Assembly (NCBI GenBank): GCA_963735085.1
Contig: CAVTJP010000002.1
Span: forward strand, 992,001 to 1,056,000
Length of the DNA stretch: 64,000 nucleotides
From: DATJGR01 sp963735085
GTDB taxonomy: Bacteria > Pseudomonadota > Gammaproteobacteria > Pseudomonadales > Azotimanducaceae
Reading direction: 5' to 3'
Each line of letters begins with the position of its first letter. Positions within the stretch are counted from its first letter, which is position 1. A program made the translations under genes and the position numbers. Shown in pieces: positions 35,368 to 43,965 of this stretch. The notes below the pieces were generated by a model. The model saw only the letters and a program-made list of their open reading frames with translations. It was not told where the DNA came from and searched no databases.

Positions 35368-36897
35368 CTACAAACCATAGCGGGCGCTCGCGGTGCGCAG
35401 CCACTCGCCGACCATCTCGCCGATCATGATGCAGGTGAGATTCGTGTTTGCGCGCGGCACGCCGGGCATGATCGACGCGTCGGCGACAACGAGCTGGTCG
35501 ACACTGTGGCAGCAGCCATGTTCGTCGACAACTGCCAACGGATCGCTCGCCGGTCCCATTTTAACGGTGCCGCACGGGTGGAAGCCGCTGCCGGCGAACC
35601 GTCGGCACAGTGCCGCGATGTCGCTGTCGTCGAACGCGCGCGCCGGATCGGGGAAGTTGACCGCTTCGATCTGATCCGCCAACGGCGCAACGCGGGTGAA
35701 CGCCAGTGCGTCCTTGAAGCAGCCGACCAGCCGCGCCACATCGCGCTCGTCTTCGCAGAAGCGGTTGTCGATGATCGGTGCGTCGTGGGGATCGGCGGAG
35801 CGTAGCCGCAACTCGCCGCGGCCGTATTGATATTCCAGCACCGCCGCGATGCCGAACATCGCCGGGCCGCCTCTGCGGCCGACGAAACTGAGCTGCTCGA
35901 TCTGCAGATCGTTGCGTTTGTCGGAGCCTTTCGCGGTGTAGCGCAGAATGGTCTGGATCAGCGGTGAGTCGAAATCGATGATCGATGGGTCTTTGACCAG
36001 ACACGTCACCGACAGCGCCGGATGATCGGACAGATTTGCGCCGACGCCGGGGACGTCCCGCTGCACGTCGATCGACAACGCTTCGAGTTGCGCACGCGGA
36101 CCGATGCCGGAGCGCAGCAGAATTGCCGGCGACAGAATCGCGCCTGCGCACAGCACGACCAGGCGCGCAGAAATCCCCTCGACGGAACCGTCAGGCAGCT
36201 CCACTTCGACGCCGGTGCAGCGTTTCCCATCCAGCAACAGACGCCGCACGAACGTATTGGCGCAAATCGTCAGATTGGGCCGCGCGCGCGCCGGCGCGAG
36301 GTAGCCGAGCGCGCACGACACGCGCAGCCGGCCCAGTTTATTCATCGGTTGCGGCCCGGCGCCGGCCGCCCACGGATCGTTGCCGTCAGGACATTCGGGA
36401 TAGCCGAGCGCATGGGCTGATTCCAGAAACGCCTGGTGTTGCGGCAACATTTCAGCAGCCGGATAGCGGCGGATCGAAATCGGTCCCGCGTCGCCGTGGT
36501 ACCGCGCGCCACCGAAGTCGAGATCGCGTTCGAGACGGTTGAACGCACCGAGAACGCGATCCCACGCCCAAGCGGGATTGCCGAGGCTCGCCCATTCGTC
36601 GTAGTCCTCCGGCACGCCACGCAATGCGATCGTCGTGTTCACCGCGCTCGACCCGCCGGTCACCCGGCCGCGTGGGAATACCACATCGCGGCCGCGCGTT
36701 GGTTCGTAGTGCAAACCCCAGTCATGGTCGCGGTAGGAATTGTTGTGACTGTTGACCAGATCGAACGGCGTCTGCGACGGATCGGGATAGTCGGGACCGG
36801 CTTCGATCAATGCGACCGTCAGATTTGGGTCTTCGGAGGCGCGCGCAGCGATCGCGGATCCGGAACTACCTGCGCCGATGATCAGGATGTCGTACAT
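35368..36897 (-). CDS. GMC oxidoreductase (choline/alcohol dehydrogenase type)
   Basis: 509 aa. N-terminal FAD motif ILIIGAGSSGSAIAAR, GMC signature 1 FPRGRVTGGSSAVN, signature 2 near LCAGAILSPAILLRSGIGP, and the catalytic His in GSGFHPCGTVKMG with the C-terminal FAD-binding VADASIMPGVPRANTN. Oxidises primary alcohols with transfer of electrons to FAD. The start codon directly abuts the stop of the ADC-fold gene. Within the run it could convert an alcohol made by the monooxygenase to an aldehyde; this order is inference. Confidence 0.9.
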   Translation of the reverse strand: MYDILIIGAGSSGSAIAARASEDPNLTVALIEAGPDYPDPSQTPFDLVNSHNNSYRDHDWGLHYEPTRGRDVVFPRGRVTGGSSAVNTTIALRGVPEDYDEWASLGNPAWAWDRVLGAFNRLERDLDFGGARYHGDAGPISIRRYPAAEMLPQHQAFLESAHALGYPECPDGNDPWAAGAGPQPMNKLGRLRVSCALGYLAPARARPNLTICANTFVRRLLLDGKRCTGVEVELPDGSVEGISARLVVLCAGAILSPAILLRSGIGPRAQLEALSIDVQRDVPGVGANLSDHPALSVTCLVKDPSIIDFDSPLIQTILRYTAKGSDKRNDLQIEQLSFVGRRGGPAMFGIAAVLEYQYGRGELRLRSADPHDAPIIDNRFCEDERDVARLVGCFKDALAFTRVAPLADQIEAVNFPDPARAFDDSDIAALCRRFAGSGFHPCGTVKMGPASDPLAVVDEHGCCHSVDQLVVADASIMPGVPRANTNLTCIMIGEMVGEWLRTASARYGL

Positions 36898-37659
36898 CTA
36901 CGAAGCCCCCGCGGACGCGGCAATCGCTTCGGTGCCCGTGAATGCCAGTTCATCGGGTTTGCAGACGAACCGCAGCGGCGGGAACACGACCGTTTCCAAA
37001 GCCAGTGATGCGGACACGACGAAATAGGGATCGAGCAGCGGATTGCCCCATGCCGCGGCGTCGAACGCCGACAATCGCGCGGTCAACCGTTCGACTCGAG
37101 TAGCCGCGTGATCCGCCTCGAGTTGCACCAGCCTGATCCCGTTGGGCGTTCGTGCGAGGTTCAAGCTACCGGTGTACTGGACGTCGTCGATGCCCATCGG
37201 CTCGGGATCGATCGCCTGGATTTCGAGAATCCGGCGCCCCGCGGACGTGACCGATGCATCAGCGCCGTCGTAGCCGCGACGCAGCACGATGTCACCGTGT
37301 CGCGCCGGAAAGCCGAAGTGGTTCCGCAGCGCTTCACACGCGCCCGCAGAAGATGCATAAGCCGCCAACGTGAAGCCTCGGGCGCGCACGCCGCTGCGGC
37401 ATGTCGCACGTGCAACCGCCATGCGGAACTCACCCCACGGGCTGTCACCGACAGACCACACCTGCAACGACAGCGCGGCCGGAATCGTCGGGTGCAGGCC
37501 CGGGGGAAGGATCGCTTCGCGTGCGCCATTGCGCATCTCGGCGGTCATCTGAAAGCACGCGACCGTATCGAACCGGATCGGTTCGCGCGGATAGCGGTCG
37601 ATCGTCGCGGTTAGTTGCAAACGCATCAACTCCTCGACCCGGGCAGTGCCTACGAGCAT
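36898..37659 (-). CDS. Acetoacetate-decarboxylase-fold protein lacking the Schiff-base Lys
   Basis: 253 aa. The segment PPGLHPTIPAALSLQVW, SPWGEFRMAVARATCR and ACEALRNHFGFPARHGDI follow the ADC-like pattern. In true acetoacetate decarboxylase the stretch GxPKK carries the catalytic Schiff-base Lys; here it reads GFPARHG, and the only Lys in the protein is far C-terminal (VCKPDEL). Decarboxylation by the classical route is therefore unlikely. Other ADC-fold proteins do aldol or dehydration chemistry or bind ligands. It overlaps the luciferase-like gene (TGATG) and abuts the GMC gene. Confidence 0.7.
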   Translation of the reverse strand: MLVGTARVEELMRLQLTATIDRYPREPIRFDTVACFQMTAEMRNGAREAILPPGLHPTIPAALSLQVWSVGDSPWGEFRMAVARATCRSGVRARGFTLAAYASSAGACEALRNHFGFPARHGDIVLRRGYDGADASVTSAGRRILEIQAIDPEPMGIDDVQYTGSLNLARTPNGIRLVQLEADHAATRVERLTARLSAFDAAAWGNPLLDPYFVVSASLALETVVFPPLRFVCKPDELAFTGTEAIAASAGAS

Positions 37660-38846
37660 CAGCGTTGACCCGCGGCGGAGCGCTCGGCCAACGGCGCAGC
37701 CGGCAACGCGATGTCCGGAATCGTTGCCGGCGTATACACCGGTGCTCGCGCCTCTTCTGCGCTGCGAAACTGCGGCATCACCTCACGCGCGAACAGACTC
37801 AGGCTGTCGAGGACAGCCTGCTGCGGTAGCATTTCCATTGCGTTCAACAGGAAATTGATGCCGGTCACGCCAATCGATTCCCAGCGCTTGATCGTGCGCA
37901 CCAGATGCTCCGGATCGCCCACGCCGACACCTTCCGGCAGACCTTTCGCCGCACTCGGATCGTCCGCCGGCGGCTTCTTGCCCTTCATAGCCGCGCCGAC
38001 ATTGCCCAGCGTCTGATAAGCGCGCGTCGGAAACGCCTCGCGGGTCCAGTACAAATGCGTGTTCGCAACGTTGAATGCATTGACCATCGGCACGCCGAGC
38101 GCGCGCGCCTGTCGATAATCTTCGTGGCAGTACAGAAAATTCATCGTGTGAACCTGATCGTTGACGATGCCGCCAACCGGATCGCATAGCGCGATGCGCC
38201 GGTGATACTCCCGCGTGCGTCGCTCCTGTTCTTCGTAACCCGCCGCCGACACACCCAGGCAACCCAGACCACGATCCGCCGCATCCAGTTCGGTGCCGGG
38301 GGTCGTGACCGTCACCCACATCGGCGGATGCGGCTGCTGAAACGGTTTCGGCAGCACGTTGCGCGACGGCATCGAAAACGCATGACCGCGCCACTCGAAT
38401 GCATCGCGCGTCCACATCTGTGGCAGCACGTGGACGAATTCGTCCCAGGTCTTCTTCGTATCGTCCGGATTGACCCCGAAGCCGCCAAGTTCGGTCCACG
38501 TCGAGGACCGCGCGGTGCCGAACTCGAGCCGGCCGTTTGACACGATGTCGAGTGCCGCGGCGCGCTCGGCAACACGAATCGGATGATTCATTTCAGGTAC
38601 GCAAACAACCGCGCCGTGGCCGAGGCGGATGCGTCGTGTCTGCGCCGCAACGGCACTCAGGAATACCTCGGGCGACGAGCAGTGCGAATACTCTTCCAGA
38701 AAGTGGTGTTCGACGGCCCACACGTGATCGAACCCGAGTGCGTCGGCAAGCCGGCATTGTTCCAGCGCATTGTGATAGACGCTCCACTCGGCGGCTGCCG
38801 AGAATGGCCGCGGCGTCGACAATTCAAAGAAGATCCCGAACTTCAC
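37659..38846 (-). CDS. LLM-class flavin-dependent monooxygenase
   Basis: 395 aa. Bacterial-luciferase-like TIM barrel with MKFGIFFELSTPRPF, FDHVWAVEHHFLEEYSH, VAAQTRRIRLGHGAVVCV, NPIRVAERAAALD-like NHPIRVAERAAALDIVSNG and RLEFGTARSS. These enzymes use reduced flavin from a separate reductase to oxygenate substrates. It is the first gene of the seven-gene minus-strand run (38846 to 30243). No flavin reductase gene is visible in the cluster. Its promoter would lie between it and the divergent TauD gene (38847-38994). Confidence 0.88.
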   Translation of the reverse strand: MKFGIFFELSTPRPFSAAAEWSVYHNALEQCRLADALGFDHVWAVEHHFLEEYSHCSSPEVFLSAVAAQTRRIRLGHGAVVCVPEMNHPIRVAERAAALDIVSNGRLEFGTARSSTWTELGGFGVNPDDTKKTWDEFVHVLPQMWTRDAFEWRGHAFSMPSRNVLPKPFQQPHPPMWVTVTTPGTELDAADRGLGCLGVSAAGYEEQERRTREYHRRIALCDPVGGIVNDQVHTMNFLYCHEDYRQARALGVPMVNAFNVANTHLYWTREAFPTRAYQTLGNVGAAMKGKKPPADDPSAAKGLPEGVGVGDPEHLVRTIKRWESIGVTGINFLLNAMEMLPQQAVLDSLSLFAREVMPQFRSAEEARAPVYTPATIPDIALPAAPLAERSAAGQR

Positions 38847-38994
38847 GATGCTCTCCGTTCTGTTGCTTCGCTGCCGAGGGTTGCGGTGTGGGCTCCGCCC
38901 TAGCGCCGCGCTACCGTTGCGAGTCTATCGCGGAGTGGCGCGTGCGGGCACGTCGACTAGACTGCAACGTCGGAAGTCCCGGAGGTGCAACACG

Positions 38995-39972
38995 ATGGCC
39001 CATCATTCGAGCCGTGAACAGGCCGCTCGTTTCTTCACTGGTCGCGCGAACGTGGGTCCGCCGCCGGGACCGCTGAATATACGTGCCGCGTGGCGTGGCG
39101 ACGCAATTCGGGCGGCCGGCGATTTTCGCTACCACCTGAGTGCGACAGACCTCGACGAGATCGGGCGCGGCCTGACGCATGCGGCAGCCACCGGCAAGCC
39201 GACCATCGAACTGACCGCGCACGACCTGCCATTGCCGCGCCTGAGCCAGCGCATCGAGGCGTGGCGCGGCGAACTGCGGGACGGTCTCGGCTTTGTCGTG
39301 ATCGCAGGCGCGCCGGTGGCGCAATGGACGCAGGTCGAGGCCGAGCGATTCTTCTGGTGCTTCGGCGCCCATCTCGGCACGCCCGGGCTGCAGAATCCGC
39401 ACGGCGATCTGCTCGGCCACGTGACCGATACCGGCGACGCAGCCGTCGATCCGCTGGTGCGGCTGTACCGCACCGCCAGCAACATCAACTATCACTGCGA
39501 CGGCGCCGACGTTGTCGGCCTGTTGTGTCTGACGAATTCGCCGTCCGGTGGGCTCAGCCGTATCGCCAGTTCCGTTACTGTATTCAACGAACTGCAACGG
39601 CAGCGTCCGGAACTCGCCGCGCGCCTCTTCGAATCCGTCAGATTCGATCGGCGCAACGAAGAACAGCCCGGACAGTTGCCGTACGCATTGATCCAGCCGT
39701 GCTGCTTCGACGGCACAACGTTGCGCACCTACTATCACTCTGACTACTATCGATCAGTGCAACGGCACGTGGGTGAGTTGCCGGCGCAGGAACTGGAACT
39801 GTTGGATGCATACGAGGCGATTGCCGAGCGCGACGATATCCGTCTCGAAATGCAGTTTACGCCGGGCGACATCCAGTTGCTGTCGAATCACACAATCATT
39901 CATGCGCGCACTGCGTACGCGGACGACGCGGATCGCAAACGGCATCTGCTGCGCCTCTGGCTGACGTTGTAG
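38995..39972 (+). CDS. TauD/TfdA-family Fe(II)/2-oxoglutarate dioxygenase
   Basis: 325 aa from the ATG at 38995 with GGAGG 9 nt upstream. The facial-triad motif is His167-x-Asp169 (NINYHCDGADVVGLL) with the distal His in the NHTIIHARTAY segment (His303, alternative His299). The following Arg of the LRLW terminus probably binds 2-oxoglutarate. Hydroxylates an organic substrate with succinate and CO2 as by-products. Divergent from the luciferase-like operon, suggesting shared regulation from the 148-nt region between them. Confidence 0.85.
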   Translation: MAHHSSREQAARFFTGRANVGPPPGPLNIRAAWRGDAIRAAGDFRYHLSATDLDEIGRGLTHAAATGKPTIELTAHDLPLPRLSQRIEAWRGELRDGLGFVVIAGAPVAQWTQVEAERFFWCFGAHLGTPGLQNPHGDLLGHVTDTGDAAVDPLVRLYRTASNINYHCDGADVVGLLCLTNSPSGGLSRIASSVTVFNELQRQRPELAARLFESVRFDRRNEEQPGQLPYALIQPCCFDGTTLRTYYHSDYYRSVQRHVGELPAQELELLDAYEAIAERDDIRLEMQFTPGDIQLLSNHTIIHARTAYADDADRKRHLLRLWLTL

Positions 39973-39996
39973 CGATCGGCTCGCGCACCGTTTCGA

Positions 39997-41235
39997 TCAG
40001 CGAATCCAGACACCCGGCGCATTGGTGCGATAGCCCAAGCTGCGGTACGTAGCATCGACCAGTGACTGGCCGCGTGAATTCAGCAGAATCCCGGCGCCCA
40101 TCCGATTCATCGAATAACCGAACGCCAGGGCTTCACCCGGGTCAGCGAAGCCGATGCTGCCGCCGGCACCGGCGTGACCGAACGCGCCGCCGCCGAGCAG
40201 GCAGGTTTCCATCTCGCCGCTCGGACGATGCCGGTTGTCCATCGAACGCATGAACCCGAGCCCGAAACGGCTCGGTATCAGCAACGTCGCATCGACCATC
40301 GTCGCCACCGACACCTCACGCATCCGCACGATGTAATCGGCCGACAGCAGCCGCACGTCGTTGTGCTGGCCGCCGTTGGCGAGCGGCGTGTACATGCCGG
40401 CGAGTGCGCGCGCATTGGCAATTCCGCCGCCGCCGCCAATCTCGGCCGCATAGGCTTGCGGAGAATCGGACTGGTGATTGCCGGCATTCATCAGCGACAG
40501 ATATTGAATCGAATTCGGATCGCTGAACATGGCTTGCGTGAACGGCATCATCGGCCCGCTGGCATCCGGCATCCACGCAATCATCGGCGCCACGCGCGGC
40601 AGATGCGCTTCCGGCAAGCCGATCCAGAAATCGAGACCGAGCGGCTCGGCGACTTCCTCGCGAAAGAACGTGCCGAGCGATCGGTGCGAGACACGCCGCA
40701 CCAGTTCGCCGACGACCCAGCCGAACGTCATCATGTGATAACCGTTGCGCGTGCCAGGTTCCCAGAACGGCTGCTCCGCCGCGAGACGCTCAACCATGTA
40801 GTCCCAATCGTAGTAGCCGCCGTCCTTGACCGGTTCGCGCAGTGCCGGCAATCCAACCGAGTGATTCAGCATCATCTCGACGGTCGCGTGCTCCTTGCCA
40901 TTGGTCGCGAACTCCGGCCAGTACTGCGCCACAGGTGCATGCAGATCGAGCTCACCACGATCGATCAGCATGTGCGCGCACAACGCAGTTGCGGCTTTGG
41001 TGCACGAGAACACCAGCGAGATCGTGTCGTCGGCCCACGCCTTCGCATCCTCGTCAGCCGATATGCGCCCACCCCAGAGATCGACGACCGTTTCGCCGCC
41101 GACACTGACGCACACCGACGCGCCCACTTCGTCGCGTTGTGCGAAGTTCTGGATGAACGCGTCGCCGACGAGTGAGAATTCCGGCGCGCAGCGACCCAAC
41201 ACGCGACCTTGCCCTGTCACTTCATCGATCAACAT
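39997..41235 (-). CDS. EstB-like serine hydrolase (beta-lactamase fold)
   Basis: 412 aa, no signal peptide. SxxK motif Ser77-Cys-Thr-Lys80 (LVFSCTKAATALCAHML), Tyr of GYHMMTFGWVVGELV as general base, and a C-terminal GHAGAGGSIGFADP in place of KTG. This pattern is that of family VIII esterases (EstB, LovD-like). It is directly adjacent to the Rid gene (stop and start touch) and belongs to the Rieske-Rid-hydrolase operon. It is the second such hydrolase in the region but is only distantly related to the one at 31505. Confidence 0.85.
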   Translation of the reverse strand: MLIDEVTGQGRVLGRCAPEFSLVGDAFIQNFAQRDEVGASVCVSVGGETVVDLWGGRISADEDAKAWADDTISLVFSCTKAATALCAHMLIDRGELDLHAPVAQYWPEFATNGKEHATVEMMLNHSVGLPALREPVKDGGYYDWDYMVERLAAEQPFWEPGTRNGYHMMTFGWVVGELVRRVSHRSLGTFFREEVAEPLGLDFWIGLPEAHLPRVAPMIAWMPDASGPMMPFTQAMFSDPNSIQYLSLMNAGNHQSDSPQAYAAEIGGGGGIANARALAGMYTPLANGGQHNDVRLLSADYIVRMREVSVATMVDATLLIPSRFGLGFMRSMDNRHRPSGEMETCLLGGGAFGHAGAGGSIGFADPGEALAFGYSMNRMGAGILLNSRGQSLVDATYRSLGYRTNAPGVWIR

Positions 41236-41631
41236 CTACGGCAGCACCGCGGTGGCTTGAACCTCGATCATCGCCGCAGGAAACAGCAACGCCGTCACCT
41301 GCACGGCCGTCGCGGCCGGTGCCGCGCAGTTTGCGTAACGCGCCGCCCGGACGGGGCCGGCAGCCGCGAATGCGGCGAGATCGGTGACGAAGATCATTTC
41401 GTTGACGACGTGCAGCAGGCTCGCACCGCTCTTGGCGAGCGTCGCCTCCATGATGTCGTAAACGCGTTCCACCTGGCCGGCGATATCGCCGGGTGCCACG
41501 ACCTTCATCGCATCGTCGACGGCAACGATGCCGGCGAGATGCAGAATCTTGCCGGTTTGAACCATCGCCGCAAAGCCGAGCTGCTTTTCGATCGGCTCGT
41601 TGTAGTGCTGTACCTGACTGATGTGCGCCAT
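41236..41631 (-). CDS. Rid-family protein without the RidA catalytic Arg
   Basis: 131 aa from the ATG at 41631. Chorismate-mutase-like Rid fold with ILHLAGIVAVDD, ERVYDIMEATLAKSGAS and the C-terminal VQVTALLFPAAMIEVQATAV. In imine/enamine deaminases (RidA) an Arg precedes this last strand (PxRxxV); here it is PAATAV (Ala107), so classical RidA deaminase activity is not expected. Rid members without this Arg are common in catabolic operons, with unknown or hydrolytic roles. It lies between the Rieske oxygenase and the EstB-like hydrolase. Confidence 0.85.
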   Translation of the reverse strand: MAHISQVQHYNEPIEKQLGFAAMVQTGKILHLAGIVAVDDAMKVVAPGDIAGQVERVYDIMEATLAKSGASLLHVVNEMIFVTDLAAFAAAGPVRAARYANCAAPAATAVQVTALLFPAAMIEVQATAVLP

Positions 41632-41662
41632 TGCGTCTCTCCCATTGAAAATCGTGTGGATG

Positions 41663-42697
41663 CTACTTGATGAAATCGGCGGATGGATGCGCCCGCGGAA
41701 AGTTGCGCACCATCTCCAGATAGCGCGCCAGCGCACGGTCCGAGCGCGTCAACGTGCCCGGTGCGTACTTGATCGAATGCAGAATCGGCCGATCGTCGTC
41801 GGTCATCGACTTGCCGAGCTTGAACAGAAAGTCGTGCAGGAACTTGATCTGCGCGTTGCTCTCGGACGAACCGTCGCCCTTCTTCACGCACAGCACGAAA
41901 TAGTTCTGCGTCACACCGGGTTGCGGCATCCCGAACGCGGTCATCACCGCGTACCACTGGCCATTCAACGTACCGTGCAGATGAAAGATGCTGGTGCCGA
42001 AGATGCCAACGTTGTAGTCAATCTCGGGGCCGGCGCCGTTTTCGGTGCGTCCGCTGAAGCTGTAGCGCATCGAATGGTCTGTCCAGTCGATGCGGTCGTA
42101 AAGGTCGGTGTGATCGAACTGCACGCGATGCACCACCTTGATGTGCTGCCAGTCCGGCGTGTTCGCGCAGACGACCCACGGATCAACCGGCATCGTCGGC
42201 ACGTCGTAGCGCACGTCGATCGCCAGCGCCTCCTCGGCAACCGGAAAGTCGGGAATCTGCCACCACGGTTCATCGCCATTGAAGGCCCAGATCAAACCGA
42301 ATTTTTCGACCGACGGAAACTTGAACAGGCATGCGTTCTTCGGTGCCGGATCGCCGATGCCGGTGCGCAGACACTGCCCGTCGCCGGCAAACTCCCAATG
42401 ATGAAACGCACAGCGGATGTCGTTGCCGATCACCGAACCAACCGCGAGGTCTGCACCGAGATGCGGGCAGAACGCACTGAGCACGTGCGCGACGCCATCG
42501 GCGCCGCGGTACACGACGACACGTCCGTCGAGAAATGTCTTGCCGACGACCGCGCCGTTGATCACTTCGTACGACGGGCAGATCGGAAACCACGATTGCG
42601 TGAACTCACCGCCATCACCTTCTGCGGGCACCTGCGCTGCATAGCGGCGTCGCCGGATCGGCTGCGTCGCGGGCGTGGCGGATTCGGCTGCTGTCAT
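41663..42697 (-). CDS. Rieske non-haem iron oxygenase (alpha subunit)
   Basis: 344 aa from the ATG at 42697 with AGGAG upstream. Rieske [2Fe-2S] site Cys77-x-His79 (FCPHLGADL) and Cys96-x2-His99 (RCAFHHWEF). The mononuclear-iron region is DWQHIKVVHRVQFDHTD, with the bridging Asp and two His. The C-terminal half is SRPBCC-like. Such enzymes hydroxylate or demethylate aromatic and aliphatic rings and need a reductase; none is encoded nearby. Its length resembles the KshA/carbazole-type single-component oxygenases. First gene of the operon with Rid and EstB-like genes. Confidence 0.88.
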   Translation of the reverse strand: MTAAESATPATQPIRRRRYAAQVPAEGDGGEFTQSWFPICPSYEVINGAVVGKTFLDGRVVVYRGADGVAHVLSAFCPHLGADLAVGSVIGNDIRCAFHHWEFAGDGQCLRTGIGDPAPKNACLFKFPSVEKFGLIWAFNGDEPWWQIPDFPVAEEALAIDVRYDVPTMPVDPWVVCANTPDWQHIKVVHRVQFDHTDLYDRIDWTDHSMRYSFSGRTENGAGPEIDYNVGIFGTSIFHLHGTLNGQWYAVMTAFGMPQPGVTQNYFVLCVKKGDGSSESNAQIKFLHDFLFKLGKSMTDDDRPILHSIKYAPGTLTRSDRALARYLEMVRNFPRAHPSADFIK

Positions 42698-42972
42698 TAC
42701 GCATACTCCTGAGTGCTGCAAAACGGGTGAGCTGTGCTCAACACTATCCGCTGGCGGTTGCGCTGCGCAATACACCGCGTGCGGCCGATCGGTTCCCGAC
42801 GACGCAACCGAGTCGCCGGACGCGCCAATGTAGGATCTTGGGGAGGATCGTGGGGAGGGTCGTGACCAGCGAAATGGTGGGGGCGTTACGTCGAGAGTTC
42901 CGGTTATACTCCTGACCTTTCAGCCGGTGCGATGCTGCAATCCCGCACGTGGCGTTATTCGAGGAGGGATCG

Positions 42973-43104
42973 TTGGCCAAGCCAAACTACAAATTCCAGA
43001 AGCGACAGAAGGACCTGGCGAAGCAAAAGAAGAAAGAGGAAAAGCGTCTGAAAAAGGCAGCTCGGACGGGCGAACAACCGAGCGATGACGCACCTCAGGA
43101 GTAG
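42973..43104 (+). CDS. Small Lys-rich conserved protein
   Basis: 43 aa, TTG start with GGAGGG 4 nt upstream. It reads AKPNYKFQKRQKDLAKQKKK, then EEKRLKKAARTGEQPSDDAPQE. Similar 40-80 aa proteins beginning KPNYxFxKRQKELAKKKKKEEK are known from many proteobacteria; their function is unknown. The strongly basic helix suggests nucleic-acid or ribosome binding. It is 82 nt before the cold-shock gene on the same strand. Confidence 0.75.
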   Translation: MAKPNYKFQKRQKDLAKQKKKEEKRLKKAARTGEQPSDDAPQE

Positions 43105-43186
43105 TTCGCAGACCAAAGCAAGTTCAAGCAAGAAACGTTCAATCAAGTAAGCAGTCGGGTAGACAGCAAGAAAATCGAGAGGATAT

Positions 43187-43399
43187 ATGTCAGAGCAACG
43201 CATCACGGGCACCGTCAAATGGTTTGACGATGCAAAGGGTTTCGGATTCATCGAGCGCGAAGGTGGGCCGGACGTATTCGTACACTTCCGTGCCATCAAC
43301 GGCACCGGACGGCGTACGTTGGCAGAAGGCCAGCGCGTCAGCTTCGAAGTAACGCAAGGCAAAAAGGGCCCGCAAGCAGAGAACGTCAATCCCGAGTGA
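43187..43399 (+). CDS. Cold-shock protein (CspA family)
   Basis: 70 aa, usual length. OB-fold with VKWFDDAKGFGFIER (RNP1 KGFGFI) and DVFVHFRAI (RNP2 VFVHF), ending KKGPQAENVNPE. Binds single-stranded RNA and DNA and melts RNA structure. AGAGGA-type ribosome site. A hairpin terminator follows 54 nt after the stop. Confidence 0.95.
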   Translation: MSEQRITGTVKWFDDAKGFGFIEREGGPDVFVHFRAINGTGRRTLAEGQRVSFEVTQGKKGPQAENVNPE

Positions 43400-43452
43400 C
43401 CGAATCGCCGCGGCGCCATGTCGCGGCGTATTCACACGACCAGTGACAACGA

Positions 43453-43480
43453 GTTGAGCCCGGTCGGGCTCAACTTCGCT
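43453..43480 (+). terminator. Hairpin terminator after the cold-shock gene
   Basis: Perfect 10-bp stem GTTGAGCCCG / CGGGCTCAAC with a GT loop (43453-43474), followed by a weak T-rich tail (TTCGCTT). The stem is strong; the tail is poor, so termination may be partial. Confidence 0.7.
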
Positions 43481-43548
43481 TCGCAGACACCGGCCCCGAC
43501 AGACCGGTTTGCATCTTTCTCATTGCTCCGCATTCGCCTCAGAGAATC

Positions 43549-43956
43549 ATGATGGTTCGTTACGCGCGCTACCTGGGCCTTGCAATCGTGTTTGCGTGGT
43601 TCTTCGTAGGCGGAATTTCACACTTCACGCAGACCGGCTTCTTCCTGGCGATCATGCCGCCGTATGTACCGTGGCCGCTCGCTGCGGTTTACATCAGCGG
43701 TGTCTTCGAGATCCTGTTCGCCGTGGGTATTCTGATTCCGGTCACACGCCAGTGGAGCGGCAACCTGCTGATGCTGCTGACCCTCGCGGTGACACCGGCT
43801 AACGTTCATATGTGGCTGCATCCGGCGTTGTTCCCAGACATATCGCCCACGTTGCTGTCACTGCGACTGGTTCTGCAGGTGCTGCTGCTGATACTGATCT
43901 GGTGGAGCACGCGCGTGCCGCCCGCCGAACCCGTCGGTGCAACCGAGACGGTTTGA
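43549..43956 (+). CDS. DoxX-like integral membrane protein
   Basis: 135 aa with four predicted helices: YLGLAIVFAWFFVGGISHF, WPLAAVYISGVFEILFAVGI, NLLMLLTLAVTPANVHMW and LRLVLQVLLLILIWWS. The pattern, including GxxHF after helix 1 and NVHMW after helix 3, is that of DoxX-like proteins, linked to redox homeostasis but not firmly defined. Two adjacent ATGs (43549, 43552) are possible starts. Convergent with the isochorismatase-like gene. Confidence 0.8.
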   Translation: MMVRYARYLGLAIVFAWFFVGGISHFTQTGFFLAIMPPYVPWPLAAVYISGVFEILFAVGILIPVTRQWSGNLLMLLTLAVTPANVHMWLHPALFPDISPTLLSLRLVLQVLLLILIWWSTRVPPAEPVGATETV

Positions 43957-43965
43957 CGCGGTGCG

